Shown here: positions 5,667 to 14,314 of the stretch, piece after piece | Numbering within the stretch: the stretch's first letter is position 1 | Layout of the letters: each line of letters opens with the position of its first letter | DNA from: a virus | Strand: one strand, 5' to 3' | Length of the DNA stretch: 33,292 bases | Virus record (IMG/VR): IMGVR_UViG_3300035698_019983 | Coordinates: 1 to 33,292 of that record | Translations under genes and position numbers: made by a program | Notes under the pieces: generated by a model | Told to the model about the DNA's origin: nothing | Seen by the model: the letters and a program-made list of their open reading frames with translations, nothing else | Databases searched by the model: none

Positions 5667-7694
5667 TTAATTTTCCTTTTTTTCTCTAGAAATCTGTTGA
5701 GGTAACCTTAAACCAACTGCTTCCCTTGGACCAATTGCTCTCGGTCCAAACGAACGAACGCCAAATTTCGGCGCTGATCTTAATGCTCTGCCACGTTGAA
5801 GATTTAGAGCTCCGCTAAGTAAACCTGAAGTGTTAGCTATCTCCCTAACTCCGCCCCTGAGAATGTTAAGAACACCTGTTTCAGATGCGTTTAATATAGC
5901 AGGACCGAAAGCGTCACCAAGATCAATGATGTTTGTGAACTCTGAAAGATCTTCAGGCTCAACAAAATTACCAACCCGCTCCATTAAAGTTCTATTTCTT
6001 AAGCTGTTCGCTGTTTTAGGAAAACTAAACTCAACGGCGTCACCGGTACGGTCCCTAGACAGAAGATCATCTAGCATAAATCCTTGGGTTTGCTTTAGCT
6101 CTGGAGAGTCTTTAAGTATTGTTTTCACGGAATCTAGGGTGTTCTTGTCACCGTTTTTTATCAGTTTATTATAGACTAATTCTGACCCGCCCTTACCGTC
6201 GGTGAACCTGTTTATGGCGTCGTTCAGGGGTTTGTTGTCGTCGAAAAACTTTGACATTCTCTTGTTAGCATCGACAAGTTTATCGGCAATTGTAGGGTCA
6301 ACGTTCACCCTCACGGTGTCGACCAATGCGTCCTTCACCGTGCTACTTAATGCGCGAAGTGAATTTATATCTTTGGATATAAAAATTTCTCTTGCTTGTG
6401 GAGAAAATATGGTTTCCCTAAGGTTTTGTAATAGGTCAACCGTCGTCGCGTAGTCTCCACCGGACTGGATAAAATCATCTATGTTTTCTTGTAAAGCGAC
6501 TGCTCGTGGACGTGAAGCCCTGCTTTTAAATAATCTTTTTGACAGATCGTCAATTTTTAGAAGCTGATCAAGGATATCATCCTGAGCCTTTGATGATAGC
6601 TCAAGTCCAGGGTTTCCTTGCGCCACGCGCTGGTAACTTGTGTCGATTGCTGAAAAGAATTTCTTTCTCTGATCGATGATTGCGTTAGCGAGTGACTCGC
6701 CGGCTTGCGCTACCGTCGACGGCTTGGTACCACCTGAGACGTTATCGGTGAAGTTAATAGCCGCTTGCTGAACTTGCTGTATCTGTTCGTTGAATTCTTC
6801 TGATAACTTTTCACCACCTATGGATTGTTTTTTGGCTCGAGACAGTCTATTTATAGAACTTTGTCGACCGAATTTTATAGCGTCGGTATTTGAGACGTCG
6901 ATACCGTATTTTTGAGCCATCGAAATAAATTTATTAGCGTCTTTAGAAACGCTCGCGCTGGTTAATGACTTTAACGATGACTCAATACCTTCTTTCACAC
7001 CGGCTGCCAAATCAGCCGCTGATTCTGCGCCCAAAAGTCTCGTTGCGTCTATTCCGACATCTGTAGCCTTACTTGCGGCCTTTACACCACCGGCCAATGC
7101 TTTGCCGACTCCCTTTGCTAAAGTTCCCACCGGTATAATATTTAGAGGGTCTAAAATCATCTCGATCGGTAACGCTAGGTTTCCCGCTTCGCTGCGGACT
7201 TCCGTCTTAAGACCGCCGCCGACACCCTGAACTGATGAAGGGTCAAAACCACCGCCGAGACCAAAACCACTACCAGCGCCAAGCCCTATCTTTTCTTTTT
7301 CCTCGGTGTCCGCGCCAAATGACGCCGCTATCTGCTCACCTGTTGGTGCCTTTTTAGGGTCGGATCCAAATTGCTCGGAGAATGCGCTACCAGCATTTAG
7401 TAACCTACCGCCAAAAGTTGGTGCACCGCCAAAGTCTCTTGTCAACTCAAACGTTGCCGATCGGGTCGGTGCCCCAGTGAATTTGTCGACAAACTCACCG
7501 ACAGCCTGCACGCCGCCTAATGCCGCACTGCCAACCTGAGTAAGAACACCGGGTGCTTCTGGTGGGGATCCAAGGACAAGTTTATTTAGTTCCTCGTCGC
7601 TCAAGTTAGATACCTGTGAAGGTTCTTTCGTTGAACTAGAAACGCTGGTTAGTCGGTCTAGTTCTTCATCTGATATGTTTTCAATACCTGGCAT
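5667..7694 (-). CDS. Large internal virion / ejection-type protein
   Basis: 675 aa. The N-terminus holds two copies of an acidic motif, NISDEELDRL and NLSDEELNKL (5-14 and 29-38), often seen at the start of phage internal virion proteins. A Gly/Ala-rich region follows (about 50-210) with GLGAGSGFGLGGGFD. From about 215 to 560 the protein is mainly helical and charged, with probable coiled coils. The C-terminus is basic. No lytic transglycosylase motif is evident. Size, helicity and position next to other Gly/Gln-rich virion genes suggest a DNA-ejection protein carried in the capsid. Assignment is by composition and context. Confidence 0.55.
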   Translation of the reverse strand: MPGIENISDEELDRLTSVSSSTKEPSQVSNLSDEELNKLVLGSPPEAPGVLTQVGSAALGGVQAVGEFVDKFTGAPTRSATFELTRDFGGAPTFGGRLLNAGSAFSEQFGSDPKKAPTGEQIAASFGADTEEKEKIGLGAGSGFGLGGGFDPSSVQGVGGGLKTEVRSEAGNLALPIEMILDPLNIIPVGTLAKGVGKALAGGVKAASKATDVGIDATRLLGAESAADLAAGVKEGIESSLKSLTSASVSKDANKFISMAQKYGIDVSNTDAIKFGRQSSINRLSRAKKQSIGGEKLSEEFNEQIQQVQQAAINFTDNVSGGTKPSTVAQAGESLANAIIDQRKKFFSAIDTSYQRVAQGNPGLELSSKAQDDILDQLLKIDDLSKRLFKSRASRPRAVALQENIDDFIQSGGDYATTVDLLQNLRETIFSPQAREIFISKDINSLRALSSTVKDALVDTVRVNVDPTIADKLVDANKRMSKFFDDNKPLNDAINRFTDGKGGSELVYNKLIKNGDKNTLDSVKTILKDSPELKQTQGFMLDDLLSRDRTGDAVEFSFPKTANSLRNRTLMERVGNFVEPEDLSEFTNIIDLGDAFGPAILNASETGVLNILRGGVREIANTSGLLSGALNLQRGRALRSAPKFGVRSFGPRAIGPREAVGLRLPQQISREKKEN

Positions 7695-7695
7695 C

Positions 7696-8679
7696 TTATT
7701 GACCCGCTGTGTTTTGTCGGCGTTGTCGTTCTTCTATAAGTTCTTGCATTGAAAATTCACCGGCCGAAGTTTCGAAACTCGGATTACGTTCTTCGGCGGC
7801 TATGGATTGTTCACCGTTTTTAGATATTTGTTCAAAAAGTTGGTTAAATACAGGGTTAACCACGAAATTAGAATCGACCCCGAACTTGTCCGACGCTTGC
7901 CTGAATCTATCGTCAATTATTGCTTGTGTCTTAAGCTGAGACGCCATGGTCCTTCTGGCTTCGGCTAGAAAATTGTTTCGACCTTCTGGAGTTAATCGTT
8001 CGCCTTTTAACACGCTATTATAAAGGTTTTTAGTCTTTTCACCGACACCCTGAGAGTTTTCAGCGTTCGCGAATTCGCCTTCACGGACCGTGGATCCTGG
8101 GTCAATTGTTTTCATAAAACCAAAGATACCGGCTAGGTCCGTCGCACCCGTTGGGTTAGGATTCGTGAAAGCTGATTCAACCCTACGAAATCCATCGACT
8201 GCCTTTGATGTCTCTTTTGAGACAGCGCGATAGTCATCCGCCAAACTGTTTGTTCTGTCAAACTCCTGTTTGCTAGCCGCTTTCTTTTCTGCCTTGGCTA
8301 CTTTCGCTAGCTTACTGTTAAGATCGCGTTCCTCTTCCAAAGCTTTTGCTGGCACAAAAAATGGTTTACTATCGTTTTTTGAAAAACCAGGAGGGGCCTG
8401 TTCTTGACCTAATACAGGAATATTCCTGTTTTTTAGTTCTTCAGCTTTAGATTCCGTGACAGGAACAAAGTCCCTAGAAAAACTAACACCTTCTTTTCTC
8501 TGATTTTCTTGAGCTACAAGTTTATTTGATTCTTGTTTGGCCTGTAATTGTTCTCGAGATAATTTGTCTTGTCCACGTTGCCGAACTACGCCAAAAATAG
8601 TCGACGCTATATTAACAGCGTTCGCAATCTCTGACGCCGTATCACGTTTAGCCTGCGGCTGTTGTACTGCTACCGGCAT
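7696..8679 (-). CDS. Probable internal virion protein, helical
   Basis: 327 aa from ATG 8679, chosen because AAGGAGACGAA lies just upstream; an in-frame ATG at 8703 lacks such a site. The N-terminal part is Gln- and Ala-rich, with a long charged helix rich in Lys, Gln and Glu at about residues 40-70 and another with KLAKVAKAEKKAASKQEF. The middle includes DLAGIFGFMKTIDPGSTVREG, a sequence type seen in phage injection or tail-needle-region proteins, and the C-terminus is again charged. The start lies inside the upstream Gly-rich gene. I cannot name a family; an ejection role is inferred from position. Confidence 0.55.
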   Translation of the reverse strand: MPVAVQQPQAKRDTASEIANAVNIASTIFGVVRQRGQDKLSREQLQAKQESNKLVAQENQRKEGVSFSRDFVPVTESKAEELKNRNIPVLGQEQAPPGFSKNDSKPFFVPAKALEEERDLNSKLAKVAKAEKKAASKQEFDRTNSLADDYRAVSKETSKAVDGFRRVESAFTNPNPTGATDLAGIFGFMKTIDPGSTVREGEFANAENSQGVGEKTKNLYNSVLKGERLTPEGRNNFLAEARRTMASQLKTQAIIDDRFRQASDKFGVDSNFVVNPVFNQLFEQISKNGEQSIAAEERNPSFETSAGEFSMQELIEERQRRQNTAGQ

Positions 8680-9013
8680 TTCGTCTCCTTGAAAGTGCGC
8701 CATCAGTTACTAGTGATTGGCTTTTGTTGGCGGCTCGCTGAAGTGCTTCCTGGATTATCGCAGAACTCTGCGTATCACCTTGAGCGTCTGCAGATTGAAG
8801 ACCTTTTTGCAGCTGACCCGTTGCCTGCTTTCTTTGCGTTGCCGATAGTGATTGAGGTCCAGGCTTATTAGCGTCAGCAGCTAAACCACCACCAATCGCA
8901 CCGCCAGCGGCCGTACCTACCGGACCAAAAATAGAACCAACGACACTGCCAATTGTTCCGAGATTGGAGGTTATGGGATCAGGCTTTTTTTGAATAGTGT
9001 TAACACCAGCCAT
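8648..9013 (-). CDS. Small glycine-rich virion protein
   Basis: 121 aa. Residues about 18-50 carry a glycine-zipper pattern (GTIGSVVGSIFGPVGTAAGG), as in membrane-interacting phage ejection proteins. A Gln/Ala-rich helix follows (about 56-95), then a basic tail (LSRRRNAGSS). Small glycine-zipper proteins with larger helical partners often help form the DNA channel across the envelope during infection. The gene overlaps the next one (327 aa) and follows a 44-aa gene closely. The function is inferred from composition and context. Confidence 0.55.
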   Translation of the reverse strand: MAGVNTIQKKPDPITSNLGTIGSVVGSIFGPVGTAAGGAIGGGLAADANKPGPQSLSATQRKQATGQLQKGLQSADAQGDTQSSAIIQEALQRAANKSQSLVTDGALSRRRNAGSSTTAAG

Positions 9014-9018
9014 TTTTA

Positions 9019-9153
9019 TTAATCCTTCTTCTCATTTTTCTTACCTTTGGACGCCAATCTTCTTTTGATAGCTTCCATGCTTACCTGGCTAGCCACCGAC
9101 AACAGCGCTTTGTCTTTCTCGTTATCTTCTGTGATTTTTAATACTTCAGTCAT
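9019..9153 (-). CDS. 44-aa charged protein of unknown function
   Basis: A 44-aa ORF that starts at ATG 9153, overlapping the previous stop as TAATG, and ends 6 nt before the Gly-rich gene start. The sequence (MTEVLKITEDNEKDKALLSV, later IKRRLASKGKKN) is strongly charged, acidic at the N-terminus and basic at the C-terminus, and probably helical. The precise coupling on both sides supports a real gene. It may be a small virion or assembly component; no family is recognised. Confidence 0.6.
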   Translation of the reverse strand: MTEVLKITEDNEKDKALLSVASQVSMEAIKRRLASKGKKNEKKD

Positions 9154-9929
9154 TATAGAAATCCTCCACCACCGCCGCCGCCGCCGCCGCCAAAAGCGCC
9201 GCCGGGACTAAAATTATTGCCACCGCCAAAAGCGCCGGCAGAACCGCCAAAACCAGGAGTTACCGGGGAGAATGTTCCGCTATCAGAATTGAATCCTGTC
9301 AAAGAATCAGTCATCGACTTTTTGTTGAACTGTTTTTTAGCCATGTCCATATTGAAATTGCTTATACGCTTGTCTTCGTCGAACTGCTTAAGAGCCTGTT
9401 CGAATTGTTGACCAAACTGACTTCCTTGGATGTCTATTTTCCTCTGCTCCATTATTTGTTGTAAATCGAATAGTTGTTTAGAAAAACCACGCTGATTTTT
9501 AGCTTCTAAACTTTGAAAATTTTGAGATTGTAAACGTTCTCCTGATGCGAAGTCCTGAGAACTGAGCCGCTCGCCCCTAGCAAAATCCCGACCTAAACCA
9601 GCTTGTTGGGCCGAGAAATCCTGTCCCGCCTTACGCTCGCCACTCTGAAAGTCACGTTGAGCCTGAATTTGTTCCTGCTGGAAACGCTCACCGCTTTCAG
9701 CTACGTCGATACCTTCGCGGGCATTTGCGGCGTCACGACCTCTGGCGTCCCTAGCCTTTTGGGCTTGTTTCAAAAAGATGCCACTACCGCCAAGACCGCT
9801 GCGAGCCTCTGCACGTTTCAATTGGTCACCCTCGCTTTGAGTTCTTGCGGTGTTCTGTTGTTCCGTCTTCTTTCTAAGCAGCGCAAAGCGCCGTCCAATG
9901 GCGTCGTCGCCCGGTACTCTTTGTCCCAT
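9153..9929 (-). CDS. Gln-rich repeat virion protein with poly-Gly tail
   Basis: 258 aa. The central part (about 75-150) repeats short units built on Q-D-F and G-E-R, such as RDFQSGERKAGQDFSAQQ and RDFARGERLSSQDFASGER, predicting a long helix or coiled coil. The C-terminus is extremely Gly-rich (GGAFGGGGGGGGGGGFL). Similar helical, Gln-rich proteins lie beside ejection genes in podoviruses. It starts 1 nt into the preceding tail gene. The repeat unit and Gly tail are unusual, but no catalytic motif is present, so a structural or ejection role is inferred. Confidence 0.6.
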   Translation of the reverse strand: MGQRVPGDDAIGRRFALLRKKTEQQNTARTQSEGDQLKRAEARSGLGGSGIFLKQAQKARDARGRDAANAREGIDVAESGERFQQEQIQAQRDFQSGERKAGQDFSAQQAGLGRDFARGERLSSQDFASGERLQSQNFQSLEAKNQRGFSKQLFDLQQIMEQRKIDIQGSQFGQQFEQALKQFDEDKRISNFNMDMAKKQFNKKSMTDSLTGFNSDSGTFSPVTPGFGGSAGAFGGGNNFSPGGAFGGGGGGGGGGFL

Positions 9930-11839
9930 TATCTGCGCCTCCCCTTGCGGTTATAAATATATTGAAGTCCGTGGATTTTGAATTTTTGACCGACCGTGTT
10001 TTGGTTGCTGAACTGAAATTGAATTCGCTCACCACGAGTGGATGCAAGAGTTTCCTCAATGCGGCCCTCTTCTTGGCCGCCACCCCAATCATCGGTGCCT
10101 ATTTTGGCTGTGCCCCAAAGACTACCACCAGGGTTTAAATCAATGCTCGTAGGAGTTCCCGCACCAGTTTGCGAATCGGTACGGTAGCGCACCGTCATGT
10201 CATAGTCACCTGGCTTGCCATAGATCATGTTGAAGGCGCGAAAGTCTTTTGTGATCCTGTGATCGACCGGTAGTCCAGAGAAGTTTTTGGTCCAGTAATA
10301 ACTATCGATCGCCGTGCCATCATCGCTCAACGTGGACACGTTCATCTTGTAAACGAATCCGTTGGCCGTGGAACTGATGTAGTAAAGGTCGCCGTCATAT
10401 TCAACAAACTGCTCGGCGTTGATCCCGGTCCACGGTATCCAAACACCCTCTTTACGCTTCCTTGCGAACAAATTATCCACCGAGAAGTCGAATACATATA
10501 TTTGGTTGTTACTAGTCGACCCGCTACCCTTGGTCACGGTGATGTAAGCTTTTTGCTTGTGAACAAATGCCGATATTCTGCCCTGAAGGCTTTCGACAAC
10601 ATCAAACATATCCGTCTCGACGCGGTCTGTTTTTACCAGACTACCAAGAGATGATACGGTTCCGAAAGTCGCGTCAGGCTCGTTGGCCGCGCCTTTGATC
10701 GCTGCGAAGCCAACGAACTTACCTTGCTCGTGAGCGGCGTGCATGATTTTGTTGTTGTACTTAAACCAGCCGAAGGGTGACTTGGTGCCGTAACTCGCCT
10801 TTGTCTCTACTTGCTGCCAACTAGTATCCGTGTCGGTAGCCATGTGAACGAACCAAGGCTTATTATCACAGCCAATCATCATGCCCGTGTCATATGCCAT
10901 GATCGAGCGGACTAGGTCACTTGCGTTATCGCCAACTCTGATGAAATTGGTTGAAGCGACGACGTAGGGGTTGGCAAGATCCGTATACCAAACCAGGTTA
11001 CGGTTTGCGGTGTCGTTCATCCAAAGGCGGTTCCTCGAGTATGTAATGATCGAATACTTAGGAGGTAGGCCGTTATCGGTCGGTGCAACAACGCCTAGGC
11101 TACCATCTGGGATGGCATCGTCGTATGTCGTCGTCGTGTTATCGCTGATCTCAGCTACCCGCTTGAACTCGGTGCCGCCGTTAGTGGTTCTATAAATACG
11201 CCGTGAGGAGACGCCGTGGCTGACTGGTGCTGTTGGAATGGTCACGGTGGCGTCTTCTGTCGCGCCCGTCCAGGTCGCTGTGGCGGTCGATACGTCGCCC
11301 TCAACGGCTTGGCTATTAACATAGGTGACCTTCCACTGATAATCACCGGTCAGGTTATTGCCTGTCCCGGCAGTGGCTGCGGTTACAACACCACCCGCTT
11401 CAATCCCATGACGGGTAAAATTCGAGCCGTTCCACTTATATGGTTGGCCCTCGCCGTTGTTGAAAAATATGTGATTCTCGTACTCAGCCGAGCAAACCCT
11501 TTGGGATGCAGTGTATACAGATTGAGCCGAAGCAATTGTGGTGAAAGTCGACGCCGTCCAGGTATATGCAGAACCATTAAACCAAGCCACCATCGTTTGA
11601 GTTTCATTATCAGAATCATGGCGCGTGTAAAGACCTTCGCCAACAAACGATCCGACCGCGTTGGCGTTTAGCGCTGACGTTCCACCCCTGGTCTCAACCG
11701 TGTGATCACCGAAGACCACGTTGCGACAATCCGGGGATTCGTCGTCATCAATTTCGTGGCGGTCAAATTTGGTATTGAGCCCACCAACCAACTCGATGCG
11801 GCCCTTGGCCGGGTAAACGACGTCATAGTTTTTCGCCAT
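9929..11839 (-). CDS. Large tail hub / nozzle-type structural protein
   Basis: 636 aa, beta-rich, with many Trp, Tyr and Gly-Asp turns and few charged helices. The N-terminus (GRIELVGGLNTKFDRHEI, then SPDCRNVVFGDHTVETRGG) is a recognisable opening of podovirus tail nozzle or stabilisation proteins and of beta-propeller-like hub proteins. The body contains repeated strand motifs such as YKWNGSNFTRHG and YSRNRLWMNDT. It directly follows the adaptor gene, as expected for a protein that extends the connector below the portal. Homology to one named tail protein cannot be fixed by eye. Confidence 0.65.
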   Translation of the reverse strand: MAKNYDVVYPAKGRIELVGGLNTKFDRHEIDDDESPDCRNVVFGDHTVETRGGTSALNANAVGSFVGEGLYTRHDSDNETQTMVAWFNGSAYTWTASTFTTIASAQSVYTASQRVCSAEYENHIFFNNGEGQPYKWNGSNFTRHGIEAGGVVTAATAGTGNNLTGDYQWKVTYVNSQAVEGDVSTATATWTGATEDATVTIPTAPVSHGVSSRRIYRTTNGGTEFKRVAEISDNTTTTYDDAIPDGSLGVVAPTDNGLPPKYSIITYSRNRLWMNDTANRNLVWYTDLANPYVVASTNFIRVGDNASDLVRSIMAYDTGMMIGCDNKPWFVHMATDTDTSWQQVETKASYGTKSPFGWFKYNNKIMHAAHEQGKFVGFAAIKGAANEPDATFGTVSSLGSLVKTDRVETDMFDVVESLQGRISAFVHKQKAYITVTKGSGSTSNNQIYVFDFSVDNLFARKRKEGVWIPWTGINAEQFVEYDGDLYYISSTANGFVYKMNVSTLSDDGTAIDSYYWTKNFSGLPVDHRITKDFRAFNMIYGKPGDYDMTVRYRTDSQTGAGTPTSIDLNPGGSLWGTAKIGTDDWGGGQEEGRIEETLASTRGERIQFQFSNQNTVGQKFKIHGLQYIYNRKGRRR

Positions 11840-12477
11840 CAGAAATACTCCCTGTCGTGGGTCGGCATATCTGATTTTACCACCGGGTATTGGTCGGATA
11901 TCTTGCGCTTCATCTCAATACCCTTGACGTCATTGACGAGTCTGTCCCACAAATTTCGGTGGTACGAAGCCATCTGGTTGTTGCCGTCCTTTGCAAACAT
12001 CGCTGATAAAACATAGTCTTTTAAAAACGTATGATAACGAACCGGGATATCAAGTGTTGACGTGTTAGAAACCACGTCGGGAAAATCAACGCTGAATATC
12101 TTTAAAGATTGAACCGCATCTGGGTTTGGTCGAAGATACAAAACCTCGCTATAAATAGCGTAATATCGCGGCTCTCCAGTATTTGTCGTGTTAAAATCAT
12201 TCCCAGTGTGGAAGTCATCTTCCATAAAATCAACGGGGTCAAGTCTTACACCGTTCCATTGGATTCTATGAACTTTATAAGCTAGTGAGGGGAAAGCATA
12301 TTCCCTGGTCCCGATAACCGTGCTCACCGTGTAAACGTTTTCTATGCACTCCGTTTTTGTGGATAGCTCCATCGATGCATCGTAAACCAAATCATACAGT
12401 TCGGAGTCGCTGAAAAATTTATCACCGACCGCGTTATAGCGTTCTCGACAGTCTGTTATTAAGTCGTTTGGAGTCAT
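11839..12477 (-). CDS. Head-tail adaptor (gp6-like connector) protein
   Basis: 212 aa resembling phage adaptor proteins that bind the underside of the portal. The N-terminal helical part (NDLITDCRERYNAVGDKFFS, then SELYDLVYDASMEL) is the family's usual opening: a short helix bundle with F-S-D-x-E-L. A beta-rich middle (YTVSTVIGTREYAFPS, RIQWNGVRLDPV) and a C-terminal helix follow. The adjacent tail nozzle-type gene starts at its stop. The order adaptor then nozzle fits podovirus head-tail assembly. Confidence 0.7.
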   Translation of the reverse strand: MTPNDLITDCRERYNAVGDKFFSDSELYDLVYDASMELSTKTECIENVYTVSTVIGTREYAFPSLAYKVHRIQWNGVRLDPVDFMEDDFHTGNDFNTTNTGEPRYYAIYSEVLYLRPNPDAVQSLKIFSVDFPDVVSNTSTLDIPVRYHTFLKDYVLSAMFAKDGNNQMASYHRNLWDRLVNDVKGIEMKRKISDQYPVVKSDMPTHDREYF

Positions 12478-12873
12478 TTATTCCTCTGTCCATGAGTCAG
12501 ACGGCTTTGTCACTTTGCTGCTACCGTCCGTTGGTTTCGTGGTAGCCGCGAAAGCCGCCAAGTTTCTATTTTCGCCGTCAGTAGCTGGTCCCGGAAAAAC
12601 ATGGTTGTAGCCATTGCTATCAAACAATTCTTGGCCACTCATCAGGCCGTTTGCGGTTATCGTCTCAGCAAATGTTCTTTTAAACGTTGCCTTGAGTGAC
12701 CAATCGTCGCTCACGGTGACCGTATCGTCTTCGCCAACAAAAACCGTGACAATCAAATCTTCAGTGCCAAAAGCCCATTTGTAGCTACCGAACACCGCAA
12801 CGCCGTACTTACTTGTCGGCTCGCCGCCCCAGACATTGATCGCTTCGCTGATGGTTTTGGTGAATGCAGCCAA
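12478..12873 (-). CDS. Small virion-associated protein of unknown function
   Basis: 131 aa starting at TTG 12873, preceded by AGGA. It contains alternating hydrophobic and polar residues (YGVAVFGSYKWAFGTEDLIV) suggesting beta strands, and an acidic C-terminus. It ends directly at the adaptor start. The lack of Cys and the abundance of Thr, Gly and Asp are typical of head or tail completion proteins. No family is recognised; context suggests a structural role. Confidence 0.5.
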   Translation of the reverse strand: MAAFTKTISEAINVWGGEPTSKYGVAVFGSYKWAFGTEDLIVTVFVGEDDTVTVSDDWSLKATFKRTFAETITANGLMSGQELFDSNGYNHVFPGPATDGENRNLAAFAATTKPTDGSSKVTKPSDSWTEE

Positions 12874-12881
12874 ATCCGTTC

Positions 12882-13388
12882 CTAGCTAAAAGTGATTTGC
12901 GTTGTAGCCTCAAGGGTGTCGCTTTCGCCCTTGTTTATTACACTCTCGGTCGAGCGATTTAACATCGTCCCACCAGTATTGGCACTAAAAAGACCGTACT
13001 CAGTAACAGCGCCAGTACCACTACCAGCAGCAAACGTTGCCACGACCTCATAGATTCCCCCAGAGGTGTAAGATGCCGTCCCAGTATGGCGGCTCGATTC
13101 GGTTCCAAGCGCCGTGTCGGAATTCACCTCGGTGGTCGAGTTCGTTCCGATAGCTACGTAGTTCATGGTCCACGAACCGGATGTGTTTGCGGAATGCAGG
13201 AATGAAGACAGGTATTCGAGACCGTTCGTTGTGATAACGTTCTCGCCGTTTCGCTCGTCTTTTATGCGACCGTCAGGACCTCTAAGAACAACTTTCCAGA
13301 TGCCCTTGATGGTTACGCGCTTTTTATTGCTCTTAGGCTTGTTTTCTTTTTTTTCGTTTTGCCGCAACTTCCTGATCCTCAAGTTCAT
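12882..13388 (-). CDS. Phage virion protein of the fibre/decoration type
   Basis: 168 aa from ATG 13388; no perfect ribosome site is visible. The basic N-terminus (KLRQNEKKENKPKSNKKR) is followed by a beta domain that begins IWKVVLRGPDGRIKDERN and has NVITTNGLEYLSSFL, a pattern common in small phage virion proteins that read as a G-x-W-x-V strand followed by V-T-N-x-G-L. Later segments (YVAIGTNSTTEVNSDTALG, VTEYGLFSANTGG) are strand-rich. The start lies within the zinc-finger-like gene upstream, with an A8 run (13347-13354) at their frame junction; a single extended protein is possible if one A is extra. Confidence 0.6.
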   Translation of the reverse strand: MNLRIRKLRQNEKKENKPKSNKKRVTIKGIWKVVLRGPDGRIKDERNGENVITTNGLEYLSSFLHSANTSGSWTMNYVAIGTNSTTEVNSDTALGTESSRHTGTASYTSGGIYEVVATFAAGSGTGAVTEYGLFSANTGGTMLNRSTESVINKGESDTLEATTQITFS

Positions 13389-13710
13389 CGAGGTGATGGC
13401 GGTCAATATGGTCGTCGAGATCTGATGCATTCGCGAACTTGTCTTTGCAAGATCCACAAACTACCTCAGTAACAGCAGAACCCGCAAGATGTGGTGGCTT
13501 GCCAACAATTCTTAGCATCTTGAAACTTTCGCGCAATTGCGTACCGTTTCCGTCATACTGAGGTGGGTAAAACAAGCTCTTGAAATCTTGCGCTTCGTCC
13601 CATTGCATCTCGCGTTTTTCACCGGCTGGAATAGTGATAGTCGTGTCCTGAAACTTCTGAGAAAAAGGAAGACTATTATCATTCCAAACTTCAACCATAT
13701 TCGCTGCCAT
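13333..13710 (-). CDS. C2H2 zinc-finger-like small protein
   Basis: 125 aa from ATG 13710 (GGGGTGAG upstream). The N-terminal 80 residues form a hydrophilic domain with no recognised family. A single finger-like element follows, VCGSCKDKFANASDLDDHID, then RHH, with C-x2-C and an H-x3-H-type spacing close to C2H2 zinc fingers. The C-terminus is basic (AAKRKKRKQA) and ends just past an A8 run. Such a protein in the structural module might bind DNA or another virion protein through zinc. Its 3' end overlaps the next gene by 56 nt. Confidence 0.55.
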   Translation of the reverse strand: MAANMVEVWNDNSLPFSQKFQDTTITIPAGEKREMQWDEAQDFKSLFYPPQYDGNGTQLRESFKMLRIVGKPPHLAGSAVTEVVCGSCKDKFANASDLDDHIDRHHLDELEDQEVAAKRKKRKQA

Positions 13711-13724
13711 ACACTCACCCCTAG

Positions 13725-14033
13725 TTATGCAGTAACGAAGTGAACAGAACCACCATTGGTCACTGTTGCCGCCGCTATCACTTTTACGTATCTCGGCAAC
13801 GGTGAAACCTCTACAAGGCTGCCACTATGTGCCGTTGCTATCGTTAAATCAACCCAGTTGGCATTACCGCTTGCGACACTGACTGGATAGTAAGCGTCAC
13901 CGGCTTGGGCGTGAACCCCAACAACGTTGGCAGTCTCGTTGTTGATCCAAATGCGTTCGTATGTTTGCACTCCAAAGTCAACCGTACTCGAGGTTGCTCC
14001 TGAAGCTATGACCACTTCAAAATATTGCTTCAT
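13725..14033 (-). CDS. Small beta-rich virion protein
   Basis: 102 aa from ATG 14033, which overlaps the upstream stop as TGATG; an extra in-frame start at 14045 is less likely. Strands alternate with small residues throughout (FEVVIASGATSSTVDFGVQT, YVKVIAAATVTNGG), with no helix or catalytic motif. This looks like a capsid-stabilising or head-tail joining protein. It lies between other small structural genes of similar composition. No named family is recognised. Confidence 0.55.
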   Translation of the reverse strand: MKQYFEVVIASGATSSTVDFGVQTYERIWINNETANVVGVHAQAGDAYYPVSVASGNANWVDLTIATAHSGSLVEVSPLPRYVKVIAAATVTNGGSVHFVTA

Positions 14034-14302
14034 CAGTGACCCCAAACAGTTACATAAATTTCGTCCCCGCTGGTAGCTCCTGTTACAGCAAACGCGCCGT
14101 TATCAGCAACCGCTGCAGAAGTTACGTTCTTCTGGACTAGGAACGGACTTGACGCCATCGACGCGGCTGTTGCTTGGATGTGATCAATTACACCCAGACC
14201 GGTGTCGAGCTCAAGAGTCGCACTATCAGCAGAAAGTTCCCAGGCTTGCACCTTGTGGTTTCCTGCAGCATATTCAAATTTTTTCGTTGTAGTCCACGCC
14301 AT
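14033..14302 (-). CDS. Small structural protein, beta-rich
   Basis: 89 aa beginning at ATG 14302 with a perfect AAGGAGG site, indicating high translation. Its sequence (KFEYAAGNHKVQAWELSADS, then LDHIQATAASMASS) is beta-rich and lacks known motifs. It is coupled to the next small gene. Position 12 nt after the Maf-like gene and close to capsid genes suggests a virion component. The exact role is unknown. Confidence 0.55.
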   Translation of the reverse strand: MAWTTTKKFEYAAGNHKVQAWELSADSATLELDTGLGVIDHIQATAASMASSPFLVQKNVTSAAVADNGAFAVTGATSGDEIYVTVWGH

Positions 14303-14314
14303 GGCGCGTCCTCC

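Noticed and set aside
11216-11671. 151-codon plus-strand ORF opposite the tail nozzle gene
   Set aside because: Antisense to a convincing structural gene; Arg/Cys-rich shadow with no motif.
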